A program made the translations under genes and the position numbers. A DNA stretch of 64,000 nucleotides from Tatlockia sp. (GTDB lineage: Bacteria > Pseudomonadota > Gammaproteobacteria > Legionellales > Legionellaceae): assembly GCA_013697725.1 (NCBI GenBank), contig JACCWI010000023.1, positions 1-64,000 of the forward strand. Reading direction: 5' to 3'. Under the pieces are notes generated by a model. The model was given only the letters and a program-made list of their open reading frames with translations. It did not search any database and had not been told where the DNA came from. Shown here piece after piece: positions 53,985 to 62,513 of this stretch (position 1 is the stretch's first letter; each line of letters opens with the position of its first letter).

Positions 53985-54725
53985 ATGACTTTTAATAATT
54001 TTTTAGATTTATGGTGGCGGAATTTTAAGGGAACATTTTGGGGGAATCGTCTTCCTGAATTAAGGTCATGGCCTTTAGGTTATGTATATATAATCCATTT
54101 CGCTTTATTGCCTCTAACCCTAACTATCGGTGCGTTTTTAAAAACTTTATTCGATGCATGGACGAGAGAGCCAATCTTAGCTGGAGAGATAGCCGGGTTA
54201 AAAAGTTCAATTGAGAGCATGGATGATGAAATGCTAAACAAGGTTTGTGAAGAATTATATGCTACTAAAGAAGTGACAAACTGTATTATTAGCTACGATG
54301 AGCCGGTACATAGTGTGAGCTCTAATTCAAGTAAAAAACTTCTTGAGCAATTACAGATTCTTGATCAAGTGGTCTCAACAAAAGTCACAACTGAGCTGAA
54401 TAAAAAGAAAGAGGAATTAATTATAACTCAGCTAACCACAAAATTAACACCGAACCCTAAAGAGGCCTATAAAGAAAGCTTTATAAAATCAACGGAGTTG
54501 GATGAACAAAATAAAGAGTTGTTGGAATCTTTCAGGAATAAAATTCAACCTCAACTGTCGACTGAGAAAGGAAAATTTCAACGAAATTACTTAATCGGCT
54601 ATCTTGGCGATGAGAAAAACGAAGGAAAACGCCTGCAGCACATTATAAAAGATAGTTTTTTTTATAAGCTCAATGCAAATAATAGTTCATTAGCAGAATC
54701 TTCAAGGCTAACACTGGAAGTTTAA
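53985..54725 (+). CDS. Unknown protein with one membrane segment
   Basis: The 246-aa protein has one hydrophobic segment at about 32-52 (GYVYIIHFALLPLTLTIGAFL) and an otherwise charged, helical remainder rich in Lys and Glu (about 80-210). The first 30 residues are Trp-rich (LDLWWRNF, FWGNRLPE). No family recognised. AAGGAAA lies upstream of the ATG. The organisation (short N-terminus, one helix, long helical cytosolic part) would fit a membrane-anchored coiled-coil protein or an effector. Confidence 0.6.
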   Translation: MTFNNFLDLWWRNFKGTFWGNRLPELRSWPLGYVYIIHFALLPLTLTIGAFLKTLFDAWTREPILAGEIAGLKSSIESMDDEMLNKVCEELYATKEVTNCIISYDEPVHSVSSNSSKKLLEQLQILDQVVSTKVTTELNKKKEELIITQLTTKLTPNPKEAYKESFIKSTELDEQNKELLESFRNKIQPQLSTEKGKFQRNYLIGYLGDEKNEGKRLQHIIKDSFFYKLNANNSSLAESSRLTLEV

Positions 54726-54757
54726 CTGAATTTCAGAAATTCTGATCTAAGTAAACG

Positions 54758-54790
54758 GGGGACTGGCTCTTAGCTGTCCCCTTAAAATTT
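54758..54790 (+). terminator. Probable terminator after the 246-aa gene
   Basis: GGGGAC (54758-54763) pairs with GTCCCC (54776-54781); inner GCT/AGC adds three pairs. The stem is followed by TTAAAATTTCTC, a moderate T-run. It lies about 30 bases after the stop codon. Confidence 0.5.
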
Positions 54791-54880
54791 CTCTTTGTGT
54801 ACCAACCAATTTATAAACATGTCTGTTTTAGATAATCCATTGCACAAATAATTCGAAAATCATTACCTTATAATTTCTAC

Positions 54881-56683
54881 TTAAACTTCTAATACAGAGG
54901 CCAAGAGTTGCTTGGTATAACTATGCTGCGGATGTTTTAAAATTTGCTCACAACTGCCGGTTTCTATAAGTTTGCCTTCTTTCATGACTAACACATCATC
55001 AGCAATGTATGAAACAACAGCCATGTTATGGGTAATAAATAAATACGTTAAGCCCTGCTCTTCTTGCAAATCTTTTAACAGGTTAAGTATTTGTGCCTGA
55101 ACGGAGACATCCAGGGCGGAAGTGGGTTCATCACAAATTAATAATTCAGGCTCCATCGCCAAAGCTCTAGCAATACAAATTCGTTGGCGCTGGCCGCCTG
55201 AAAATTGATGCGGGTAGCGGTGCAGGCAATTTCGCGGTAAATTGACCTGCTCTAACAGATTCAGTTGTTTTTGACTGATTAGACTCGTCTTTAAGCCTTG
55301 AGCATGCATTCCTTCAGCCAAAATTTCATCAATAGTCATTCGGGGATTCATTGATGAAAAAGGATCTTGAAAAATGATTTGCACTCGACTTCGGTATGCT
55401 TTGAGTTCTTTGCCTTTTAAGGTTCTAACATTTTGGCCGTGAAATAAAATCTCACCTGCATTGATATTTATTAATCGTGATAACGCACGAGAAACCGTGG
55501 TTTTACCACAACCTGATTCCCCAACGAGAGCCAGGATTTTTCCCTTATATAAATTGAAAGATAAATCATCTACTGCTTTCATCGGTTCTTCTTTTGGGCC
55601 AAACAAATGTTTCTTACCGGCAAAATGAATTGCAAGATTTTTCACTTGCAGCAAGATTTCAGTTGATTGATCTTGAATTTTACGAACAATTTTTTCTCTA
55701 TCTAAAGGCGGTGGCGATTGATGCTCAGGATATAAATGACAACGAACCTCTCGCTTATGGATGGTCTGCAATTTAGGCTCAATCGACTTACATAATGAAA
55801 AAACATGAGCGCAGCGCGGGTGGAAACGACAACCCCCTGGCAAAGAATCCAAGGTTGGAACCGCACCGGGAATTGCTTGAAGTCGTTGCGAACGCTTATC
55901 AAAATTAGGGAGTGAAGCAAGTAATTGTTGAGAATAGGGATGCAAAGGCTTTGCAAAAAACTCAATCGCATTTGCTTGCTCTACCACTTGTCCTGCATAC
56001 ATCACACAGACCCTGTCAGCCATTGCCTTTACCACTCCTAAATCATGCGTGATAAGCAGTAAACTCATCTTGTGTTGCGCTTGTAATTTTTTGAGTAGAG
56101 CCAGGATTTGCGCTTGAATGGTGACGTCCAGGGCTGTAGTGGGTTCATCAGCAATCAAGATTTCCGGCTTTGCAGCTATAGCCATCGCTATAACTACCCT
56201 TTGTTTCTGTCCGCCTGATAATTGGTGAGGATACTGACGAAGCCGCAGTTCAGCTTTAGGCAATTCTACTTCACGAAGAAGTTCAAGCAAACAAGCTTGG
56301 GTTTGTTCGCGGCTGCGTTTTACTTTAGGCAAAGCCTCTACTAATTGTTCAGCGATAGTTAATACAGGATTCAGAGCGGTCATTGGTTCTTGAAAGATCA
56401 TCGCCAAACGCTTGCCTCGCAAAGTTCGCATTAGCGATTCCGGGAGCTCTAATAAATCATGAGCTTCTACCTTAATTTCCGAATGAAAACCATAAACAGC
56501 CTGCGAGGGTAAAAGCCGTATTATAGACAAAGCAGTCAGCGATTTTCCGCAACCCGTCTCGCCTAACAATGCTAAGGTTTCGCTTGAATGAAGAGCAAAA
56601 TTTAAATTATCAACCGCCCACAGCAGATGCTCTTTATTTCGAAAAGCCAGGCTTAACTGCTTTATCTCTGCAAGTTGAGTCAT
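54881..56683 (-). CDS. yejF: Fused peptide ABC transporter ATPase (YejF type)
   Basis: I start at ATG 56683 (600 aa), where MTQLAEIKQLSLAFR fits the family; an upstream start adds 23 atypical residues. Two complete ABC domains follow one another: Walker A GETGCGKSLTA and LSGGQKQR in the first, GESGCGKTTVSR and FSGGQRQR in the second, each with a Walker B (ILIADEPTTALD, LLICDEPTSALD). A Cys-rich oligopeptide module (GCRFHPRCAHVFSLC) lies between. The fused form is typical of YejF for peptide or microcin C-type import. No permease or binding-protein genes are next to it. Confidence 0.88.
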   Translation of the reverse strand: MTQLAEIKQLSLAFRNKEHLLWAVDNLNFALHSSETLALLGETGCGKSLTALSIIRLLPSQAVYGFHSEIKVEAHDLLELPESLMRTLRGKRLAMIFQEPMTALNPVLTIAEQLVEALPKVKRSREQTQACLLELLREVELPKAELRLRQYPHQLSGGQKQRVVIAMAIAAKPEILIADEPTTALDVTIQAQILALLKKLQAQHKMSLLLITHDLGVVKAMADRVCVMYAGQVVEQANAIEFFAKPLHPYSQQLLASLPNFDKRSQRLQAIPGAVPTLDSLPGGCRFHPRCAHVFSLCKSIEPKLQTIHKREVRCHLYPEHQSPPPLDREKIVRKIQDQSTEILLQVKNLAIHFAGKKHLFGPKEEPMKAVDDLSFNLYKGKILALVGESGCGKTTVSRALSRLININAGEILFHGQNVRTLKGKELKAYRSRVQIIFQDPFSSMNPRMTIDEILAEGMHAQGLKTSLISQKQLNLLEQVNLPRNCLHRYPHQFSGGQRQRICIARALAMEPELLICDEPTSALDVSVQAQILNLLKDLQEEQGLTYLFITHNMAVVSYIADDVLVMKEGKLIETGSCEQILKHPQHSYTKQLLASVLEV

Positions 56684-56899
56684 GGAGCTCATTAATAAAT
56701 AAGGAATTCCTAGAGTAACAAGAGAGCTGGGTCGGAGCAACCATATTGCCATTAGGTATGGACCGCCAATACTATTGAAATGAATATTGAGGATTACTTT
56801 AATTTATAAATTGCCCAAACCAATTAAAATAAGATAAAAATTACAAAGCTTCTATTATAGAAGCAAAATTAAATAATTATAAAAAGGAAGAGGAAAACG

Positions 56900-56938
56900 A
56901 TGCCTTTGATTATGCTGGCTATTCTTGTTGACATCTAA
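56900..56938 (+). CDS. Possible 12-codon hydrophobic micropeptide
   Basis: GGAAGAGG lies six bases before an ATG that opens MPLIMLAILVDI and stops. The strong ribosome-binding site and hydrophobic content are notable, but 12 codons is too short for a firm call. It could be the end of a decayed gene, a leader or a small membrane peptide. Confidence 0.2.
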   Translation: MPLIMLAILVDI

Positions 56939-56949
56939 ACAGTGAGTTT

Positions 56950-57576
56950 TTAGATCTTGAATTGAAGATCATAACTTAATCTTTCATAAGTGTGTTCATT
57001 GGGATATAAGATTAAATAGATACCAATCTCCCCATTACCACTTTTCCAATCTTTAAGAAATTCTTTTGGGGTCATTTTTTCTTTAACGATATTTAGCTTA
57101 AAATGCTCTGCTGGATCATAGATTAAAATTTCTGAATTATTCATCCCATAAATAACTCCAAAATGTCCGACCTCAGAACTTTGGGTAAGCGGATCTTTTT
57201 TCTTTAAGTGATAAGTGTAATTTACTACTATAGGAATACCTTCTTGAATCAATTTATTGAAATGCTGAGGAAATTCTTTAACCTTTTTATGAAAACCAGG
57301 TAATTGTCCATGATCAATCAAACATCCCATTTCTTTTAACATAGTAGTCATCATTACAAAATCGGTTCCATTTTCCTCATTGGTTTTAAATAGAGCGGAT
57401 AGGAAGGATTCATTATTTGCAGTTAAAATTGACTCATCAATGGTTCCAAAGATATTTTCAGTTTTTCTAAAATAATCAGCTATCATTTTAATCACTGCAG
57501 GTCCACAGGAATATAAGGTACTTTGTGGGTGATATGAATTTAAAAAAAACTGTTTAAGTTGAAACGAATTATCCAT
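56950..57576 (-). CDS. Papain-fold C39-like protein
   Basis: The ATG at 57576 has AAGGA six bases upstream; it gives 208 aa. The first third has YSCGPAVIKMIADYF with the catalytic Cys, the middle VGHFGVIYGMN with the catalytic His, and ILIYDPAEH with the third residue, which is the C39-like peptidase layout. It lacks a signal peptide and an ABC domain, so it is not a bacteriocin exporter. Stand-alone enzymes of this kind in intracellular bacteria may be secreted effectors; this is speculative. Confidence 0.7.
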   Translation of the reverse strand: MDNSFQLKQFFLNSYHPQSTLYSCGPAVIKMIADYFRKTENIFGTIDESILTANNESFLSALFKTNEENGTDFVMMTTMLKEMGCLIDHGQLPGFHKKVKEFPQHFNKLIQEGIPIVVNYTYHLKKKDPLTQSSEVGHFGVIYGMNNSEILIYDPAEHFKLNIVKEKMTPKEFLKDWKSGNGEIGIYLILYPNEHTYERLSYDLQFKI

Positions 57577-57775
57577 AGACAATCCTTAGACCCATTCATT
57601 ATTTAGATATTGAAATTCTTCATATAATTATAGATGAGATGCAGGGCTCAAGCGGCTAATCGACAAGCTAGAGACAGCAGCAGAAGACCTCGCTATAATT
57701 AATGGTATTAATTAAACTATATCGTGAATTTTTTAAGTTCTGAGCAGCCAAATTAAAATAAGAAGAAGAATAAAC

Positions 57776-58333
57776 ATGTTAAAAAACACCTTTTTCCTAA
57801 CGTTGTTTTTCCTTAGTCATTCCGCCCAGGCTCTCGAATCAAGTGCATTTTATCAAATAGATTTAATTGTTTTTGCTCATCAACCAGCCTTAAATCCTGG
57901 TTTATCATTGAATTCAACCTTGGCAAATCTTAAAACATCGATTCCCCTTCTTACTGAAGTGAGTAAAGATCTGTCTCCCTATCATCTACTTCCTTCGTCA
58001 TCATCTCAATTGCGCGAGAGCTATTGGGCCTTACACCGAAATCCGCAATATCAAGTATTGCTTCATTATTCCTGGCTCCAACCACTAAATAGCCAATCTG
58101 CTCTTAATCTTCCCAAAATTGAACTTAAAGGCTGGGAATTGGAAGGAACTTTGCGCGTTCAGCGTTCAAATTATTATTTACTTGATTCTGAGTTCTCGGT
58201 ATCTACACCCAATAATAAAGAGACGCCCTTTGTTTTTTCCCAAAAGCAGCGGTTAAAGGGCGGTAATACTTATTATTTAGATCACCCGATAGCTGGTCTA
58301 TTGATTAAAATTCATCAACTGAACAACACCTAA
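57776..58333 (+). CDS. CsiV-like exported protein
   Basis: The 185-aa protein has a signal peptide (about 1-19) and then FYQIDLIVFAHQ, the start motif of the CsiV family, with RNPQYQVLLHYSWLQ and the closing HPIAGLLIKIHQL. CsiV of Pseudomonadota is a small periplasmic protein linked to the cell wall. The family is poorly conserved. Mfd is its usual neighbour but is not seen here. Confidence 0.7.
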   Translation: MLKNTFFLTLFFLSHSAQALESSAFYQIDLIVFAHQPALNPGLSLNSTLANLKTSIPLLTEVSKDLSPYHLLPSSSSQLRESYWALHRNPQYQVLLHYSWLQPLNSQSALNLPKIELKGWELEGTLRVQRSNYYLLDSEFSVSTPNNKETPFVFSQKQRLKGGNTYYLDHPIAGLLIKIHQLNNT

Positions 58334-58371
58334 ACAAAAATTCCTTTAAACTCCTTAGACTTGGATGAGAT

Positions 58372-59088
58372 ATGCACTCTTCGCCTAAAATTGATTTATC
58401 ATTTTTTAATGAGACCTTAGAATCAGAGCAAAAAAATGAATCAGAACCAGACTATCAAGCGCAAATAGAATTTATACTACTGACCTTCAATTTTATGGAT
58501 TGGGAAGAACAGGGAAGGGGTAATCAGCTTTTATCAAATTTGTATTCAAAATCCAAAGCAAGCGATCTAAAAGCTCAGATTATAACGGCCATGATTCCTG
58601 GACCTGATTATGAAAAGATTATTTTCATAGTCAAATCGCGTTCTGAATATAATCAATTCAGGGTGATGATAATCTTAGACCGCTTTTATTTGCATCATGT
58701 TAAAACAAATCTCGAGTTAATTTTGGTTTTTTTAAATGAACAATGCTGCCCAATAAGAGAGTTAGAATCCTCATCTGAAGGGCAGGAGAAAAACCGCCCC
58801 GAGTGGAAACTATCCTATCAAGGCTTAATTGCTTTGCTCCTCCCCCCCTGCGACGCCTCTAGCCTACAAGAAAGGCTCTGGGACTACGAATTTAAGCAAT
58901 CATTGGAGCTATCCTTAGATAATATTTCTGGTAATTTTCGAGCTAATTTGATAATCAAAGATACCAAACTCTGTTTCTCTTATTATTTCCATAATGAATT
59001 TGCTTCGGGTGAATTACTAACCAGGGCAAGAATCTATGCTGCTCAAGAATCCGAAAAACTTTCTACAAGCTTACCCGAGTTTATGTGA
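58372..59088 (+). CDS. Unknown protein (238 aa)
   Basis: No family recognised. The protein is mixed alpha/beta with no signal peptide or membrane helix. The central part (KIIFIVKSRSEYNQFRVMII) and the segment around FLNEQCCPIREL have a regular strand-helix pattern. It begins 38 bp after the CsiV-like gene in the same direction and may share its transcript. Possibly Legionella-specific. Confidence 0.55.
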   Translation: MHSSPKIDLSFFNETLESEQKNESEPDYQAQIEFILLTFNFMDWEEQGRGNQLLSNLYSKSKASDLKAQIITAMIPGPDYEKIIFIVKSRSEYNQFRVMIILDRFYLHHVKTNLELILVFLNEQCCPIRELESSSEGQEKNRPEWKLSYQGLIALLLPPCDASSLQERLWDYEFKQSLELSLDNISGNFRANLIIKDTKLCFSYYFHNEFASGELLTRARIYAAQESEKLSTSLPEFM

Positions 59089-59206
59089 TTCAATTAAGAG
59101 AAGATTGTAGATTTAAAAGTTTGTTTAGCGGATTTATTTTCTTACAATCTTTGCATCAATCCAAACAATTTCGTATAGTCCCATTTTTTGTACACAGTAA
59201 ATAATA

Positions 59207-60442
59207 ATGAGCGCGATTATACTGCCCCTAACAAAAACCTCAAAACGGCTTGGCATCTGGTTTATTGGTGTATCTTTTGTATTATTTCAGTTTTTTTTAC
59301 AGTTGTCTTCTGGGGTTATCGTTGGCTCCATTATGCATGATATGCAGCTTTCAGCCCTTCAAGCAGGGGTTTTATCTAGCTCTTTTTACTATGTTTATAC
59401 CAGTTTGCAAATTCCTGTCGGTATGCTTTTTGATACCAAAAGCACTCGCTTTCTGCTCGCCGCAAACGCTCTCCTTTGCAGTCTTGGATGTCTATTTTTC
59501 GCTCATGGTGAGAACCTTACTCAATTAATTATCGGTCGCTTGCTCATGGGAGCAGGCTCTGCCTTTGCTTTCGTTGGCCTATCTCATTTAATCCGGCAGC
59601 ATTTCCCCTTAAAACAATTTAGCTTTTTATTTGGACTTTCTGAAACATTGGCCTTTCTAGTGACCATGTTTGGCATCCTATCGTTGTCCTCTTTCCTCAA
59701 TCAATTCAGTTGGCGTTTATTTATCAATGGTGCAGCCCTGCTTGGTTTAGTAATTGCCGCTTTTTGCTGGCAATTTATTCCTAATAATCAAACCCAGCCT
59801 CTTCTTGCTAAAAAAAATAGCCAAGAAATATTTAAAATAGTGCGAAATAAAAAAGCCTGGATTAACGGAATTTTTGTTGGATTGTGTTTTATGGTTATCA
59901 GTGTCTTCGGCGCCATGTGGGCTGTACCCTTCTTTCAAATTAAATTGCACTGCAGCCTACAAGACGCATCAAGGATTGATGCTATGATTTTTCTGGGAGC
60001 CGCTCTAAGCTGTCCTCTCTTTGGCAAACTTGCCATAATCTGCAAACGACGAAGGCCTTTACTTCTAGGTTCTTGCATTTCAACAGCTGTTTTAGTTTTA
60101 ATCTTACTATTTATGCCTATAAAAAATTTAAACCTGCTTGCATTAATTATGTTTGCAACTGGCGTCTGTTGCGGCGCTTATATGCTTGCCTATTCTATTG
60201 CCAATGAAATTTCCCCACCGGATTCTTTATCCACTTGCACAGGATTCACCAATACCCTAGCCATGATAACAGCGCCACTGATTCAACCTTTAATTGGTTA
60301 TCTGCTAGACCATTTCAGCAACAGCAAACTTTACACACTCAATGATTATCAAAATGTCTTACTAATTATTCCTCTTAGCCTCTTTATCGCAAGCTTGCTA
60401 GTCTTTCTTTTACCTGAGAAAAATGAATATGCTTGTGGATGA
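59207..60442 (+). CDS. Major facilitator superfamily transporter
   Basis: The 411-aa membrane protein has twelve predicted helices. The loop between helices 2 and 3 reads GMLFDTKSTRFLLA, a weak form of the MFS signature (G-x3-D-x5-R). The second half contains GLCFMVISVFGAMWAVPFFQ and ends FVLLPEKNEY-like. It resembles the D-galactonate/phthalate-type group common in Legionella. Substrate unknown. Confidence 0.85.
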   Translation: MSAIILPLTKTSKRLGIWFIGVSFVLFQFFLQLSSGVIVGSIMHDMQLSALQAGVLSSSFYYVYTSLQIPVGMLFDTKSTRFLLAANALLCSLGCLFFAHGENLTQLIIGRLLMGAGSAFAFVGLSHLIRQHFPLKQFSFLFGLSETLAFLVTMFGILSLSSFLNQFSWRLFINGAALLGLVIAAFCWQFIPNNQTQPLLAKKNSQEIFKIVRNKKAWINGIFVGLCFMVISVFGAMWAVPFFQIKLHCSLQDASRIDAMIFLGAALSCPLFGKLAIICKRRRPLLLGSCISTAVLVLILLFMPIKNLNLLALIMFATGVCCGAYMLAYSIANEISPPDSLSTCTGFTNTLAMITAPLIQPLIGYLLDHFSNSKLYTLNDYQNVLLIIPLSLFIASLLVFLLPEKNEYACG

Positions 60443-60561
60443 TATCCACTAGAATAGAATGATTAATCCTGCTCATCATGAGTGTAGCTTTGTTTTTGCA
60501 ATAAAGGTGCAGAAATTATCTATTCAAATGAGCGCATCATTTGCTCGGGAATTTTGATCTG

Positions 60562-61542
60562 CTATTTTAGTGCTAATTTAGTCTCGATTTTTGGTGGCAC
60601 CTCTTCACCAATTTCATCCTTTGTAATCGTACAAAACCCAGGTAATTCATCTTTAGTAAAACCTGCAATTAATTGGTGTTTGCCCTCTCCTTTCGCCAGA
60701 GAATCTTGAAAGGATAAAGAAATTTTTGGAGAAGGGATGCGAATTGACCATAGCCCATCTTGCTTTTCTTGAATCGATACAAATTGCGACATGGGAATGA
60801 CTGTGCCTTGTTCATCGCGCCACCCTGCTATAGCTCCTTTTAAAGCATCAGCTTCTTGTAAGTTAACGGAAAAAAAGGCAGAACCATCGTTAAACTGACA
60901 TAAAACACCCGTTAAAGGATGCACTGTTTCCTGTGATTTTGATACCCAAATTTGTTTAAACCAAGCCTTTGGCGCTGTGACAAATTGATCCTTTGCAGAC
61001 TTGTCCCCTACTTGTAAGTGGCCATTGAGGCGTCCTGTTTGATTAATCAATAACTCAATCCCTGAACGCAGACCCTGGCTCATTGGCATTGAAAGCGACT
61101 GCCCCAGCATGTCTACCTTAAAATTAAATCCTTTATGATCTTTAGGAGTTACACCAAAAACCCAACTATTATTAATAGGATTAAATTGCATAAAGGCACG
61201 TCCAACTCGCCAATTGGAATCAACAAAATGTTCCATTTTCGCTGAACTTTCTTCGAATAATAAAATTTCTTTAGTTTGGCTATCAATGAGGGCAGCAACG
61301 GCATGAAAATGACTATCTTTTCTTTGCATTTGAAAATAATAGTTAAAGAGATCCCCATTTTCAGTACTCACCAGACCTGAAAATGCCCAATAAGCTTGCA
61401 GGGCATTTAAGGATAAATCTTTTTTTAATAAATCATTAATTTCAGCTTTAGGCAGATCTACCTGCTCGTTCGATGCAATAACTTGATGGTTTAACAATAA
61501 GATTAGGCCTAGCAATAAATTTTTTAATTTAAATAATCTCAT
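60562..61542 (-). CDS. Exported lipocalin-like protein (AttH/CrtC type)
   Basis: The 326-aa protein has a signal peptide (about 1-23). Its body has the duplicated beta-rich pattern of AttH/CrtC-like lipocalins: AYWAFSGLVSTENGDLFNYYFQMQR, HFVDSNWRVG, SLSMPMSQGL and, in the second half, VHPLTGVLCQFNDGSAFF and DEQGTVIPMSQF. The assignment is tentative. Its start overlaps the lpxK stop by four bases, so it belongs to the msbA-lpxK operon and may act at the envelope. Confidence 0.6.
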   Translation of the reverse strand: MRLFKLKNLLLGLILLLNHQVIASNEQVDLPKAEINDLLKKDLSLNALQAYWAFSGLVSTENGDLFNYYFQMQRKDSHFHAVAALIDSQTKEILLFEESSAKMEHFVDSNWRVGRAFMQFNPINNSWVFGVTPKDHKGFNFKVDMLGQSLSMPMSQGLRSGIELLINQTGRLNGHLQVGDKSAKDQFVTAPKAWFKQIWVSKSQETVHPLTGVLCQFNDGSAFFSVNLQEADALKGAIAGWRDEQGTVIPMSQFVSIQEKQDGLWSIRIPSPKISLSFQDSLAKGEGKHQLIAGFTKDELPGFCTITKDEIGEEVPPKIETKLALK

Positions 61543-62513
61543 TCAATCAAACCTTGTAATAGTTTATGTGATCCTAGCGCCTGCCAAAATGAGTCGCTTA
61601 ACTTTGCTTCAACCGGAAGAAAATACCAGGAATCTGCTGCGAATAATCGACACTTAACCGCGTCTTTTTCAGTCATTATCACTGTTTTCTCGGCGAATTG
61701 CATATCATTTATGCTAAAACGATAATGATCAGGTAAAGGATACTTTATAATTGCTATCCCTAAATTTTGCAAGGTTGTGAAAAAACGTTGAGGATGTCCA
61801 ATGGCTGCAACCGCCGCTACAGGCATGGGCAATTGTTCAATTGCAGTTAGTTTTCCTGTTAATAAATGAGTGAGTTGAGTCGGCTCCAGTGCCATAGGAT
61901 AGGCTCCCGGCATTTCTCCACCATTTACTACAATCATATCAGCTTTTCCCAGACGGCCCGGCCTCTCTCTTAATGGCCCTGCTGGCAAGCAAAGACCATT
62001 ACCAAAATGTCGAGAACCATCGACCACTACAATTTCGATAGCGCGCCCCATTGCATAATGTTGTAAACCATCATCAGAAATAATGACCTGGCTTTGATAT
62101 TTATCCAATAAATATCGCACGGCCTGAACCCTTTTTGGCGCAATAACTACTGGGCATTCTATTTTTTGAGCAATCATCAAGGGCTCATCTCCCACCTCGA
62201 TTGCACTGTCTTCTTTGGAAATTTCATGGGGGAATTGTTTAAGCTTTGCGCCATAACCACGGCTGACAATGCCTACCCGCAAACCTTGTTCCTGCATCTT
62301 TTTGGCTAGAGCAATAACCAAAGGGGTTTTACCCACTCCCCCGACTGTCAAATTTCCCACCACAATTATGGGCACAGGAAATTTGTGTTGTGCAAAGGCA
62401 AGGTAATAAGCGCGACGAAGTTGGCTTATAGCCTGGAAGACTAAGGAAAAAGGCCATAGAATCCAGCGCAGAGGATGCTTGCTATACCATAGTTTTTCAG
62501 CCGTTAAAGACAT
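61539..62513 (-). CDS. lpxK: Tetraacyldisaccharide 4'-kinase LpxK
   Basis: The 324-aa protein has the LpxK P-loop (VGNLTVGGVGKTPLVIALA, about residues 51-69), SRGYGAK, VGDEPLMIA and ISDDGLQHYAMGR, all specific to LpxK. It phosphorylates the lipid A disaccharide at the inner membrane. The msbA-lpxK gene order is conserved in gammaproteobacteria. Overlaps msbA by ten bases. Confidence 0.96.
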   Translation of the reverse strand: MSLTAEKLWYSKHPLRWILWPFSLVFQAISQLRRAYYLAFAQHKFPVPIIVVGNLTVGGVGKTPLVIALAKKMQEQGLRVGIVSRGYGAKLKQFPHEISKEDSAIEVGDEPLMIAQKIECPVVIAPKRVQAVRYLLDKYQSQVIISDDGLQHYAMGRAIEIVVVDGSRHFGNGLCLPAGPLRERPGRLGKADMIVVNGGEMPGAYPMALEPTQLTHLLTGKLTAIEQLPMPVAAVAAIGHPQRFFTTLQNLGIAIIKYPLPDHYRFSINDMQFAEKTVIMTEKDAVKCRLFAADSWYFLPVEAKLSDSFWQALGSHKLLQGLIE

